Positions 41,507 through 50,710 of a DNA stretch of 64,000 bases are shown in pieces. The notes beneath the pieces were generated by a model. The model had not been told where the DNA came from and ran no database searches. It worked only from the letters and a program-made list of their open reading frames with translations. Both the position numbers and the translations under genes were made by a program. The first letter of the stretch is position 1. Every line of letters starts with the position of its first letter. Origin of the DNA: CAYWMD01 sp964458575 (lineage in GTDB: Bacteria; Verrucomicrobiota; Verrucomicrobiia; Limisphaerales; JADLHS01); contig CAYWMD010000028.1 of NCBI GenBank assembly GCA_964458575.1, positions 13,972 to 77,971 of the forward strand, given 5' to 3'.

Positions 41507-44500
41507 ATGAAAACATTCAACTCCAACCACAGCATCGCGCGTCGGCTGCAACTTGGGGTCGGATTGGCCGCGGGTTTGGTGCTGGGGTTGACGGTCTGGT
41601 TCAATTACCGCACGGCCCGCACCGAGTTGGTGCAACAGGCCAACGCCAAGGCCATTGCGGAAATTCGCGGGGCCGCGCGCCGATTGGACGACTTCATCGC
41701 CCGCATTGGCATGTTGCCGCGCAGCAGCGCCAGCCGGCAGGAGGCGATCGGGGACAAGCCCGATCCCGGCCTTGTCCCCTACCTGCGCCAGTTGCTCAAA
41801 CAAATGCCCGAGGAGGAGGTTTATGGCACCTACATCGCGTTCGAGCACAAGGACTGGCGCGATGAGGATTCGATGCCCTGGGTGGACCGGAAGAGCTGGC
41901 CGAATACGACGCGCGTGCAATACGATTATCATGACCCGAAGCAGGAATGGTACAACGGTCCCAAGTCCACCGGGGCATTTTACGTCACCGAACCTTATTA
42001 CGACGAAGGCGGATCCGAAATCACCATGGTGAGCCTCACGGTGCCCGTCTTTGATTCCGCGTCCAACTTCGTGGGTGTTGCAGGGGCGGATCTGGCGTTG
42101 GACCGGATCCGGCAAATGGTCCGGGCCGCCCGTTACAGCCGGGCGGTGGAAGGCGGACGCGCCGGCACCAACGAATTTGCGTATCTCGTCAGCCGCGGCG
42201 GCAAGATTATTGCGCATCCCAATGAAGCACTGATGATCCGCAAAGGCTTCGCCGGAGCGGAGCTGAGCGACCAGCCCGGGGGTGCCGCGGTGACGTCCAA
42301 GCCGGAGGGTTTCACCGAAGTACGGGTGGATGGCAAACCGCAACTCGTTTACTGGGCGACCTCTCCGTTGACCGGCTGGAAGGTCGTCCTGAGCATTTCC
42401 ACGGACGAAGTTCTGGTGCCCGTCCAGGAACTCACCTTGCGTTCGGCGTTGATTGGCGCGGCCGGCCTGGTGGCGCTGCTGGTGATTGTCTCCCTCATCG
42501 CGCGGCGTCTGGCGCATCCGCTGCTGGATTTGACTCATACGGCGGCCGCCATCGAACAGGGAAACTTCCACGAGGAAATGTTGGGCAACCTGCCGCAACG
42601 CCGGGACGAAATTGGCGGACTGGCGCGCAGCTTCCAAAAAATGGCGCGGGAAATCCGGACGCGCCAGCAGAACCTGGCCGAGCTGAATCAAAACCTGGAA
42701 CGAACGGTCGGCGAGCGCACGGCGGAATTGACGGCCCGCGCCAGTGAATTGGAGAAGCTCACGCGGCAATCGCAGGAACGGGTCGTGGTGGAGTCGAGCC
42801 TCTCCGCCTTGAACTCCCGTCTGCGCGGGAATCTCACCGTGGCGCAGGTGGCCGAGCACGGATTGGCGGGGGCGATCGAGTTCCTGGGAGCACCGGCGGG
42901 CGCGTTGTTCGTCGTTGGCGCCGAGGACCATCTTCATCGTCTGGCGGCGCACGCGTATCCGGCCGAAGCCGAACAGCCAAAATCGTTCGCGCTGGGCAGC
43001 GGCATCGTTGGACAGGCTGCGCAATCCCGGCGACTCATCGTCAGTGAACCCGGCCAGAGCGCGGTGCGCGTGCATTTCGGCTTTGGGCCGGTGGCGCCGG
43101 CGCACGTTGTGGCGTGTCCGCTGCTGGCCAACGATGCGGCGATCGGCGTTCTGGAGTTGTGCCTGTTCCAGCCTTTGTCCGAGTCCCAGAGCCCTTGGCT
43201 GGAGAAGGCGTCCGAAACGGTGGCCAACGCGCTGCGGTTTGCTCTGGAAAGTGAAGAGCGGCGCCAGGCGGAGGAACGGAACCGGCTGATTTTGGAAGCC
43301 AGCGCCGAGGGAATTTTTGGTACGGACACGGAAGGCCGCATCACTTTTGTGAATCCCGCCGCCTGCCGGATGCTCGGGTTCACGCCCGAAGAATTGGTCG
43401 GGCAACCTTCGCACGCGGCGTTTCATCATCACCGGCCTGATGGCAGCGAATATCCGAAGGAAGAGTGCCCGATGTATGCGGCCTACAAATACGGCAAGGC
43501 CAGCCGCATTGACGACGAGTCCCTCTGGTGCAAGAACGGCGCCAGCCTGCCGGTGGAGTATGGCGCGACCCCAATGATCAAGGACGGCGTGGTCGTCGGC
43601 GCGGTCATCAGTTTCACCGACATCACCGAGCGCAAGCGCGCCGAGGAAGAGTTGCTCACCCAGCACAGCGCCCTGGAGTCCGCGGCCAATGCCATTGTCA
43701 TCACGAGCAATAAAGGGATCATCCAGTGGGTCAACGCGGCATTCACGCGGCTCACGGGTTACACCCGCGAGGAGGCGGTCGGCCAGAATCCCCGCGTCCT
43801 TAAGTCGGGAGTGCATGATCGCGAGTTCTTCCGGAATCTGTGGGAAACGGTTCTCGCCGGTAAAGTCTGGCAAGGCACGATCACCAACAAGCGCAAGGAC
43901 GGTGTGCTTTATCAGGAGGAAATGACGATCACGCCCGTGCGCACCAGGGACGGAAAGATCACGCACTTCGTGGCCGTGAAGCAGGACATCACCGAGCGCC
44001 TGCGCACGGAAGAGGAAATGAAGCGGGCCAACTTCTTGTCGGACATGGCGCTGGAGTTGACCAGCTCGGGCTATTGGCATGTGGACTACAGCGATCCCGA
44101 TTACTATTACCAATCCGAACGCGCGGCCCGGATCGTCGGCGAAGAAATCCGGGCCGATGGCCGCTATCACCTCCAGAACGAGTGGTTCTCGCGGGTGATG
44201 GCAGCCGACCCGGAATTGGCGCGCCAGACGGCCGAGAAATACCAAGGGGCCATCGAAGGGAAGTACAAGAACTACGACGCGATTTACGCTTACAAGCGAC
44301 CCAACGACGGCCGCATCGTGTGGCTGCACGCCTCGGGTTCGCTGGTGCGCGACAGCGATGGCAAGGCGCGCTTCATGTATGGGGTCTATCAGGACATCAC
44401 CGAAATCAAGCGCGCGGAGGAGGAAATTGCCTACCGGCTCGCCTTCCAACGCGCGCTCATCGAAACGATCCCGTATCCGATGTTCATTAAAGACGCGCAG

Positions 44501-47113
44501 GCCCGCTTCGTTGGATGTAACAAGGCTTATGAACGCGAGTTCGGTACCACGCTGGAGTCGCTCAAGGGCAAGACGGTCCTGGAACTGGACTTCATCCCAG
44601 AGGCGGACCGGCGCAAGTTCCACGAGGAGGACATGGCGGTCATCCGCGATGCGGGTCGCCGCAGTTATGAGTTGCCGATCAAATATGCCGACGGCCAGAC
44701 GCACGTCACCCTTTACTCGGTGGACGGATTCAAACTTACCGATGGCAACCCGGGCGGTTTGATTGGCCTGCTGGTGGACATCAGCGACCAAAAGCGCATT
44801 GCCGAGGAGTTGCGCGAAGCCAAGGCCAGAGCCGAGGAAGCCACGCAGATGAAATCCATGTTCCTCGCGAACATGAGCCACGAAATCCGCACGCCGATGA
44901 ATGCCATCATCGGCCTTTCGCACCTCGCCCTCAAAACCCAGCTCACGCCCAAGCAACGCGATTACGTTTCCAAGGTCCACAACGCCGGCACGTCGCTGCT
45001 GTCCATCATCAACGACATCCTCGACTTCTCGAAGATCGAGGCCGGCAAGCTCGATCTGGAAAGCACCGACTTCAAATTGGACGAGGTCATCAGTTCGGTG
45101 ACGACGCTCACGGCTCAGAAGGCGCACGAAAAAGGACTCGAGTTCCTCGCGCACGCCGCTCCCGGAATTCCCGAAGTGCTGCTGGGCGATCCGCTGCGCC
45201 TCGGCCAGATTCTCACCAACTTCGTCAATAACTCCGTCAAGTTCACCGAGCGCGGCGAAATTCGCCTGGAGATCGAGCAGCTCGAACGTACCGGCGAAAA
45301 GGTGCAGCTCAAGTTCGCGGTGCGCGACAGCGGCATCGGGATGACGAAAGAGCAGGCAACCAAACTCTTCCAACCGTTCACGCAGGCCGACATGTCCACG
45401 ACGCGCAAACACGGCGGCACGGGTTTGGGGCTGACGATTTGCCGGCGGCTCGTCGAGTTGATGGGCGGGCGCATCTGGCTGGAGAGCGAACCGGGAGTGG
45501 GCAGCACCTTTTATTTCACCGTCTGGCTCGGCGTGGGCTCGGCCACCGGCACGGGCAAGATTGTGCCTGAGAAGCTGGCGACCTTGCGCGTTCTGGTCGT
45601 GGATGACAACGCCACCGCGCGCGAGATTCTGCAGGAGCCGTTGGTCAGCATCGCGACCCGTGTGGACACCGTCGCGTCGGGCAAGGAAGCCATCGCGGCG
45701 ATCCAGCAACACGACGCCACCGAGCCGTACGACATCGTGTTCATGGACTGGCGCATGCCGGGCATGGATGGTTTGCAGGCCAGCCGCTTCATCAAGGGCG
45801 ACGAGACGCTGAAACACATTCCACACATCGTGCTGGTCACCGCGTTTGGCCGCGAGGAGGTGCGCGAGGAGGCGGAACGTTTGCATCTCGACGGGTTCCT
45901 GGTCAAACCCATCACCAAGTCCATGATCGTGGATACGCTGGTGAATGTTTTCTCCGAGGCCAGTGACAACGCCGAGGTTGCAGCCGAAGTTGAACAAGCC
46001 GCGAGGTTGCGCGGAGCGCGCATACTTTTGACCGAGGATAACGACATCAACCAGCAGATCGCCATCGAGCTGCTCGAAGGCGTGGGCGCAACCGTGACCG
46101 TGGCCAGCAATGGACGACTGGCGGTCGAGATTTTGTCGAACAGTCCGCCGCCGCCGCCTTTCGACGTCGTGCTGATGGACTTGCAAATGCCGGAGATGGA
46201 CGGCTACCAGGCCACCGCCAAGCTGCGCGCCGATTCGCGCTTTGCGAATTTGCCGATCATCGCCATGACGGCTCATGCCACGATTGAAGAACGGCAACGT
46301 TGTCTGGCTGCCGGCATGAACGATCACATCTCGAAGCCGATTGATCCGGGCAATTTGTTTGAAACGGTGGGGAAATTCTACAAGCCCGGCGTGGCTGAAA
46401 CCGTGCCGCAGACTTCCAAGTCTGCTGTCTCACAGGTTTCCAAACCTGTGACGCCTCAACCTGCCTCGCGCACTGCCGATTTGGAAATCGGCGACCCGGC
46501 AGCTTTGGAATCCGGCGCTACCATCTCTGGCCTCGATACGAAGGACGGCCTGAGCCGCGTCGCCGGAAACCGGAAGTTGTATTTGAAACTCCTCCGGCAA
46601 TTTGTCGAGCAACAGGGGCCGGTCGTTGCCGAAATCACCGACGCGATGGCAAAAGGCGACACCGCTTTGGCTGAACGCCTCGCCCACACTCTCAAAGGCG
46701 TCGCCGGCAACATCGGTGCAAAAACCGTTCAGGCCGCCGCCGGCGACTTGGAGAAACTCATTCGCGGCAAGTCCAAGGTGGAAGAAATAGCGGCCGCCAA
46801 GCAGCGCGTGGCCGACGTGCTCGATCCGATAGCCGCGCAATTGAAAGCCACGTTGATTGCGTTGCCACTAGAAGCTCCGACGCAGCCCGCCGCCACCGCA
46901 ACCCCGGAACAATCTCGCGAGGCCGCGACGCAACTGCTCAAGCTGCTTTCGGAATTCGATCCGGGCGCGGCGGATTTTGTGGAGGCGAATCGCGCGGCAT
47001 TGTGTTCTTTGTTTAACAACGCGACGTGGCCGGAGTTTGAAAAGCAGGTGCAGGGATACTCGTTTGCTGACGCGCAGGCCCGGTTGGAGCTTGCGTTGAA
47101 GTCATTTACGTGA
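41507..47113 (+). CDS. Large hybrid sensor histidine kinase (dCache-HAMP-GAF-4xPAS-HK-2xREC-Hpt)
   Basis: An 1868-residue membrane kinase. In order: TM1 (about 15-33), periplasmic dCache sensor (35-300), TM2 (310-331), HAMP (332-388), coiled coil, GAF (430-577), four PAS domains (590-710, 715-832, 845-970, 975-1098), HisKA with H1125 in MSHEIRTPMN, HATPase (1225-1342, DSGIGM and GGTGLGL), receiver 1 (D1414), receiver 2 (D1558) and Hpt (H1727 in AERLAHTLKG). It carries a full phosphorelay except the output regulator. The linker between receiver 2 and Hpt is encoded by four palindromic repeats. ATG 41507 is preferred; a GTG at 41480 would add nine residues. The final receptor of the phosphate is unknown. 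Confidence 0.95.
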   Translation: MKTFNSNHSIARRLQLGVGLAAGLVLGLTVWFNYRTARTELVQQANAKAIAEIRGAARRLDDFIARIGMLPRSSASRQEAIGDKPDPGLVPYLRQLLKQMPEEEVYGTYIAFEHKDWRDEDSMPWVDRKSWPNTTRVQYDYHDPKQEWYNGPKSTGAFYVTEPYYDEGGSEITMVSLTVPVFDSASNFVGVAGADLALDRIRQMVRAARYSRAVEGGRAGTNEFAYLVSRGGKIIAHPNEALMIRKGFAGAELSDQPGGAAVTSKPEGFTEVRVDGKPQLVYWATSPLTGWKVVLSISTDEVLVPVQELTLRSALIGAAGLVALLVIVSLIARRLAHPLLDLTHTAAAIEQGNFHEEMLGNLPQRRDEIGGLARSFQKMAREIRTRQQNLAELNQNLERTVGERTAELTARASELEKLTRQSQERVVVESSLSALNSRLRGNLTVAQVAEHGLAGAIEFLGAPAGALFVVGAEDHLHRLAAHAYPAEAEQPKSFALGSGIVGQAAQSRRLIVSEPGQSAVRVHFGFGPVAPAHVVACPLLANDAAIGVLELCLFQPLSESQSPWLEKASETVANALRFALESEERRQAEERNRLILEASAEGIFGTDTEGRITFVNPAACRMLGFTPEELVGQPSHAAFHHHRPDGSEYPKEECPMYAAYKYGKASRIDDESLWCKNGASLPVEYGATPMIKDGVVVGAVISFTDITERKRAEEELLTQHSALESAANAIVITSNKGIIQWVNAAFTRLTGYTREEAVGQNPRVLKSGVHDREFFRNLWETVLAGKVWQGTITNKRKDGVLYQEEMTITPVRTRDGKITHFVAVKQDITERLRTEEEMKRANFLSDMALELTSSGYWHVDYSDPDYYYQSERAARIVGEEIRADGRYHLQNEWFSRVMAADPELARQTAEKYQGAIEGKYKNYDAIYAYKRPNDGRIVWLHASGSLVRDSDGKARFMYGVYQDITEIKRAEEEIAYRLAFQRALIETIPYPMFIKDAQARFVGCNKAYEREFGTTLESLKGKTVLELDFIPEADRRKFHEEDMAVIRDAGRRSYELPIKYADGQTHVTLYSVDGFKLTDGNPGGLIGLLVDISDQKRIAEELREAKARAEEATQMKSMFLANMSHEIRTPMNAIIGLSHLALKTQLTPKQRDYVSKVHNAGTSLLSIINDILDFSKIEAGKLDLESTDFKLDEVISSVTTLTAQKAHEKGLEFLAHAAPGIPEVLLGDPLRLGQILTNFVNNSVKFTERGEIRLEIEQLERTGEKVQLKFAVRDSGIGMTKEQATKLFQPFTQADMSTTRKHGGTGLGLTICRRLVELMGGRIWLESEPGVGSTFYFTVWLGVGSATGTGKIVPEKLATLRVLVVDDNATAREILQEPLVSIATRVDTVASGKEAIAAIQQHDATEPYDIVFMDWRMPGMDGLQASRFIKGDETLKHIPHIVLVTAFGREEVREEAERLHLDGFLVKPITKSMIVDTLVNVFSEASDNAEVAAEVEQAARLRGARILLTEDNDINQQIAIELLEGVGATVTVASNGRLAVEILSNSPPPPPFDVVLMDLQMPEMDGYQATAKLRADSRFANLPIIAMTAHATIEERQRCLAAGMNDHISKPIDPGNLFETVGKFYKPGVAETVPQTSKSAVSQVSKPVTPQPASRTADLEIGDPAALESGATISGLDTKDGLSRVAGNRKLYLKLLRQFVEQQGPVVAEITDAMAKGDTALAERLAHTLKGVAGNIGAKTVQAAAGDLEKLIRGKSKVEEIAAAKQRVADVLDPIAAQLKATLIALPLEAPTQPAATATPEQSREAATQLLKLLSEFDPGAADFVEANRAALCSLFNNATWPEFEKQVQGYSFADAQARLELALKSFT
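46408..46517 (+). repeat. Four tandem palindromic elements inside the kinase gene
   Basis: Hairpin units with a 2-nt centre: 46408-46425 (GCAGACTT-CC-AAGTCTGC), 46431-46450 (CACAGGTTT-CC-AAACCTGTG) and 46475-46492 (GCCGATTT-GG-AAATCGGC), all perfect, plus a degenerate one at 46498-46517 (around AGCTTTGGAATCCGG). All keep a TTCCAA or TTGGAA core and are read through in frame. Confidence 0.85.
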
Positions 47114-47369
47114 AACCACGACCAGAACCAAAGCCAGCAGTGGAGATAAAGTTGGACCCGACCATCCTGTTTCCTTGGTCAGCACTGTTTCCGTTTTGAA
47201 CAACCACAACCCATGGAACCAATTTACCTAGTGCTGGGGTGATTCATCCACATCGTAAGAAGCGGTCCGCGAATCAAGTTGATCATGGAAGCGTTTCCCC
47301 GCCCGGGAGTTTGGGTTTCGTGCTGTCGGACTGGCTTTCTTGCCGCGAATCAGTAGCCTCTCCCAACCG
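47114..47369. other. Intergenic 256 bp between kinase genes
   Basis: No coding frame, terminator or clear repeat. It should hold the promoter for the second kinase-regulator operon, but I cannot mark one with confidence. Confidence 0.3.
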
Positions 47370-47564
47370 ATGAGCTGGATCACCTTCATCTGGTCGCTGA
47401 CCGCGGGCATCTGCCTGACCTTCGGGGCGGTGCATCTTCTCATTTGGACTTTCCGCCGCGACGAGTGGGCGAATCTGGTCTTCTTAATTAGCGCGATAGC
47501 GGCTGCTGGCTATGCCGTGCTGGATCTGGTTGCACCACGCCGCGCGGCTCTCATCGCCCTATGA
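47370..47564 (+). pseudogene. Truncated copy of the following kinase's N-terminus
   Basis: A 64-codon frame reading MSWITFIWSLTAGICLTFGA and HLLIWTFRRDEWANLVF. It aligns with the start of the next gene (MNWVTVIWSMIAAACLTLAA and HFLVWWQRRSAWAELVF) over about 55 residues, then stops. Its TGA overlaps the ATG of that gene. It encodes only the first two membrane segments and no signalling domain, so it is most likely the stub of a tandem duplication; it could still act as a translational leader. Confidence 0.7.
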
Positions 47565-49378
47565 ACTGGGTCACTGTCATTTGGTCCATGATCGCAGCCG
47601 CGTGTCTCACGCTGGCAGCGATCCATTTTCTGGTCTGGTGGCAGCGGCGCTCGGCGTGGGCCGAACTGGTGTTCACGCTGACCTCGGTTGGAGTCGCCGT
47701 TTTCGCGGGATGCGAGCTTTCGCTGATGCTGGCGGAGACGCCGGAACAATTCGCCGCCGCGTTGCGCTGGATTCAAGTTCCGACGTGGGTCATCGTCGTG
47801 TCGCTCGTTGGTTTTGTCCGACTTCATCTGCGGGCGGGTCGGCGTTGGCTGGCCTGGAGCGTCATTGCCCTGCGCTCATTGGCGCTGCTGTTGAATTTTC
47901 TCGTGGGGCAGAATCTCAATTATCGGGAGGTCACCACCTTGCGGCACGTCCCGTTTCTTGGCGAAACGGTTTCCCTCGGTGACGGGGTTTCGAATCCGTG
48001 GATGCTGGTCGGTCAGTTAAGTTTGTTCCTGTTCGTGATTTTTACCGTGGACGCCACGATGACCGTGTGGCGGCGCGGCGACCGGCGACTGGCGATGGCC
48101 ACGGGTGGCAGCATTGCGTTCTTTGCGCTGACCGGAATGGTGGAAGCCGTCCTGGTGCTCTGGCGGATAGCGGACATGCCACTGACACAGAGTTTCTTCT
48201 TCCTAGGCATCGTCGTGGTGATGGGCTATGAGCTTAGCCGCGAGGCACTCCGGGCCGCGAAATTGTCCGACGACCTCCGCGATAGCGAAGCGAGGATGGC
48301 CCTGGCGTCGGAAGCGGCGGGAATTGGCGTTTGGATCTGGAACATCGCAGCCAACCGCGTATGGGGGTCTGAGCGGGCGCATCGGATGTTTGAATTTCCT
48401 CTGGATGCGGAAGTCAGTTTCGAGGCGGTCATCCAGCGCGTTCATCCCGACGACCGCGAACGAGTGGCGGCCACACGGGAACACGCGATGCGGGCCGGAG
48501 GGAGTTACTCGACCGAATACCGCATCATTTTGGCGGACGGCAGCGCGCGCTGGATCGCGAGCCGGGGTCGTTTGTATTTCAGTGGGAACGGGGAGCCGGC
48601 CCGGATGGTCGGCGCAGTAGTGGACATCACGGATCGCAAGGTGGCCGAAGCAGAACTCGCGCAGCACCGCAATGAATTGTCCCATCTTTCGCGGGTCACG
48701 ACCTTGAGCGAATTGTCGAGTTCGCTCGCGCACGAATTGAACCAGCCGCTGGCGATCATTCTCACCAATGCTCAGGCGGCGCAGCGCCTGCTCGCGCAGG
48801 AGCCGCCGGATGTCGCTGAGACGCGCGACATTCTTGCGGACATCGTGAGCGAGGATGAGCGTGCGGGGGAAGTCATCCGCCGATTGCGCGCCCTGCTCAA
48901 GCCGGGCCAGACCCAACGGCTGCCTCTTTCCGTGAATGAGATCATTGAGGACGTGCTCCGCATTGCCCGCAGTGACCTGATCGGGCGCGGCATCACCGTC
49001 CACACTGCGCTGGTTGAGAGCGCGCCGCAGATTTTGGGCGACCGCATCCAACTCCAGCAGGTGCTCCTGAATCTGATTCTCAATGCCAGCGACGCGATGG
49101 CAGCCAATCCGCCCGCGCAACGGCACCTGACCATTGCCACGGCGCACCGCGATGGCTTGGTGCGTATTTCCGTTTCTGACAACGGCTGCGGTTTGCCGCC
49201 AGAACCGGAGCGCATTTTCCAGCCGTTCTACACCACCAAGAAAGACGGTTTGGGTTTGGGACTGCCCATTTGCCGCTCGATCGCCACGGCCCACCAAGGA
49301 CGCTTGTGGGCGGAAGTGCGTGTGGTGGCGGACGGGGGAGCCACGCTTCACCTAGAATTGCCGGCGAGTGGGGAGTAA
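47561..49378 (+). CDS. 7-TM PAS sensor histidine kinase, FixL/DctB-like
   Basis: A 605-residue kinase. Seven hydrophobic segments (residues 5-225) are followed by a PAS domain (about 245-360, with WIWNI and the PAC-like YRIILADGSARWI), a HisKA domain with H391 in SLAHELNQPLAI and an HATPase domain (DNGCGLP, KDGLGLGL). The HELNQPL H-box is typical of kinases paired with FixJ/NtrC-type regulators. The FixJ-type gene at 49918 is the likely partner, now separated by a four-helix-bundle gene inserted between repeat arrays. Stimulus unknown; the 7-TM part suggests a membrane-borne or small-molecule signal. Confidence 0.92.
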   Translation: MNWVTVIWSMIAAACLTLAAIHFLVWWQRRSAWAELVFTLTSVGVAVFAGCELSLMLAETPEQFAAALRWIQVPTWVIVVSLVGFVRLHLRAGRRWLAWSVIALRSLALLLNFLVGQNLNYREVTTLRHVPFLGETVSLGDGVSNPWMLVGQLSLFLFVIFTVDATMTVWRRGDRRLAMATGGSIAFFALTGMVEAVLVLWRIADMPLTQSFFFLGIVVVMGYELSREALRAAKLSDDLRDSEARMALASEAAGIGVWIWNIAANRVWGSERAHRMFEFPLDAEVSFEAVIQRVHPDDRERVAATREHAMRAGGSYSTEYRIILADGSARWIASRGRLYFSGNGEPARMVGAVVDITDRKVAEAELAQHRNELSHLSRVTTLSELSSSLAHELNQPLAIILTNAQAAQRLLAQEPPDVAETRDILADIVSEDERAGEVIRRLRALLKPGQTQRLPLSVNEIIEDVLRIARSDLIGRGITVHTALVESAPQILGDRIQLQQVLLNLILNASDAMAANPPAQRHLTIATAHRDGLVRISVSDNGCGLPPEPERIFQPFYTTKKDGLGLGLPICRSIATAHQGRLWAEVRVVADGGATLHLELPASGE

Positions 49379-49420
49379 TCAGTGATCAGTAACCAGTGGC
49401 CAGTGATCAGTAATCAGTAA
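49376..49420 (+). repeat. ATCAGT-type array, left of the S23-type gene
   Basis: About six 7-nt units of the form (A/G)TCAGTR or CCAGTRR in a row (TAATCAGTGATCAGTAACC and so on). It starts at the kinase stop codon. A reverse-oriented array follows the four-helix-bundle gene. Confidence 0.85.
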
Positions 49421-49431
49421 CGAGGCGAAAT

Positions 49432-49875
49432 ATGACGACATACTATGCGAGAAGTTTTAAAGATCTGCGGGTCTATCAGAAGGCTCGCGAGGTTTCTCGA
49501 ACCGTATTCCAACTTTCGAGAGCTTTTCCCAAAGAGGAGACGTATTCTCTGACCGATCAAGTGCGCCGCGCGGCGCGTTCCGTCGGCGCGCAGATCGCAG
49601 AGGCCTGGGGCAAGCTCCGTTATGAAAAACATTTCGTGAGTAAACTGACCGATGCGGATGCCGAACGAATGGAAACACAGCATTGGGTTGGCGAAGCGTT
49701 GGACTGTGGCTACATCTCAAACGCGGAAGCGACCCAATTAAACTCCGGCCTCGAAGAGATCGGCCGCATGTTGAATTCGATGATGGAAAAGGCCGATTCC
49801 TTCTGCGGGCCGATCGACGGCACTCTGCGCGAAGCAACAACCGAGTATTTCACCACCGCCCCCACCGATGACTGA
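49432..49875 (+). CDS. S23-type four-helix-bundle protein (23S rRNA intervening-sequence family)
   Basis: A 147-residue protein with the family opening FKDLRVYQKAREVSRTVFQL and DQVRRAARSVGAQIAEAWG, then YEKHFVSKLTDADAERMETQHW. Such proteins form pentameric four-helix bundles, were first seen in 23S rRNA intervening sequences, and are common as orphan genes next to mobile repeats; their function is uncertain. Here it sits between a kinase and its presumed regulator and is flanked by inverted ATCAGT arrays, so it looks like a cargo gene of a small inserted element. Confidence 0.88.
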   Translation: MTTYYARSFKDLRVYQKAREVSRTVFQLSRAFPKEETYSLTDQVRRAARSVGAQIAEAWGKLRYEKHFVSKLTDADAERMETQHWVGEALDCGYISNAEATQLNSGLEEIGRMLNSMMEKADSFCGPIDGTLREATTEYFTTAPTDD

Positions 49876-49906
49876 AAACTGATTACCGATTACTGATCAC
49901 TGTTTA
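49871..49906 (-). repeat. ATCAGT-type array, right of the S23-type gene
   Basis: On the minus strand it reads CAGTGATCAGTAATCGGTAA, an inverted near-copy of a segment in the left array (CAGTGATCAGTAATCAGTAA), one mismatch in 20. Confidence 0.85.
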
Positions 49907-49917
49907 CTTTTGACCCC

Positions 49918-50553
49918 ATGCCCCCCGCCCCTCGCCACTTGCTACCTGCCACCGTTTTCCTCCTGGACGACGAACCGGGTATGCTCAAGGCGCTCACCCG
50001 GCTGCTGAAGGCCGAGGGCTTCACCGTGCAGGCCTTCACCTCGGCGAAAACCTTCCTCGAATCGTATCGCCCGGAGACACTCAGTTGTCTGGTGCTCGAT
50101 GTCTCGATGCCCGAACTTAATGGCCTGGAGCTGCAAGAGCGTCTCACGCGCTCCGGCCTCCTGGTGCCGATCGTGTTTCTCACCGGGCACGGTGACATCC
50201 CCATGAGCGTGCAGGCCATCAAGGCCGGCGCGGTGGATTTTCTCACCAAGCCGGTCAAGGACGCCGACCTCTTGCGAGCCGTGCGCGCCGCCCTCCAACG
50301 CGCCGCCGAACAACGCGAATTGATTTCAGAAACTGCTTCGCTCCGCCAGCGTTACGCCAGCCTCACTCCCCGAGAATCCGAAGTCATGGCTCATGTCGTC
50401 GCCGGCCTCTTGAACAAGCAGATCGCCGCTGAACTTGGCACTGGTGAACACACCATCAAAGTGCATCGCGCCCGCGTGATGGAGAAGATGGGGGTCGAAT
50501 CGCTGGCCGACCTCGTCCGCGCCGCCGAGCGACTGGGCCTGAGGCAGAGGTAA
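49918..50553 (+). CDS. FixJ-family response regulator
   Basis: A 211-residue regulator with receiver (D17/D18, phosphoacceptor D61, T89, K111; FLTGHGDIPMSVQAIKAGAV is typical of FixJ/TodT types) and a LuxR-type helix-turn-helix (about 147-208; LTPRESEVMAHVVAGLLNKQ). It should be activated by the PAS kinase at 47561. Target genes are unknown; the envelope and hydrolase genes downstream are candidates. An ATCAGT array overlaps its last codon. Confidence 0.93.
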   Translation: MPPAPRHLLPATVFLLDDEPGMLKALTRLLKAEGFTVQAFTSAKTFLESYRPETLSCLVLDVSMPELNGLELQERLTRSGLLVPIVFLTGHGDIPMSVQAIKAGAVDFLTKPVKDADLLRAVRAALQRAAEQRELISETASLRQRYASLTPRESEVMAHVVAGLLNKQIAAELGTGEHTIKVHRARVMEKMGVESLADLVRAAERLGLRQR

Positions 50554-50630
50554 TCAGTGATCAGTGGTCAGTGATCAGTGGCGGGCGACTGATTACCGGT
50601 TACTGATAACTGAATACTGATTACCGATCA
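50551..50630. repeat. ATCAGT-type array with a central inversion
   Basis: Units run forward from 50551 to 50580 and then as reverse complements from 50587 to 50630 around GCGGGC, so the transcript could fold into a long imperfect hairpin. It begins at the stop of the FixJ-type gene and may serve as its terminator. Confidence 0.8.
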
Positions 50631-50710
50631 CCCCACTTTCCCCCTCCCTCCCGCCGTATGTAACCAAGGTGACATATCCAGCCCTTTGGGCGTCTGTCAT
50701 TCTCGGAGGC

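Noticed and set aside
40055..46327. A 2090-codon open frame on the minus strand
   Set aside because: It runs antisense to the SulP and hybrid-kinase genes, which have full family motifs. Its translation is Arg/His/Gln-rich without domain order, as expected for the complement of high-GC coding DNA.
49376..50630. Possible CRISPR array
   Set aside because: The units are contiguous 7-mers without spacers and no cas gene is near.
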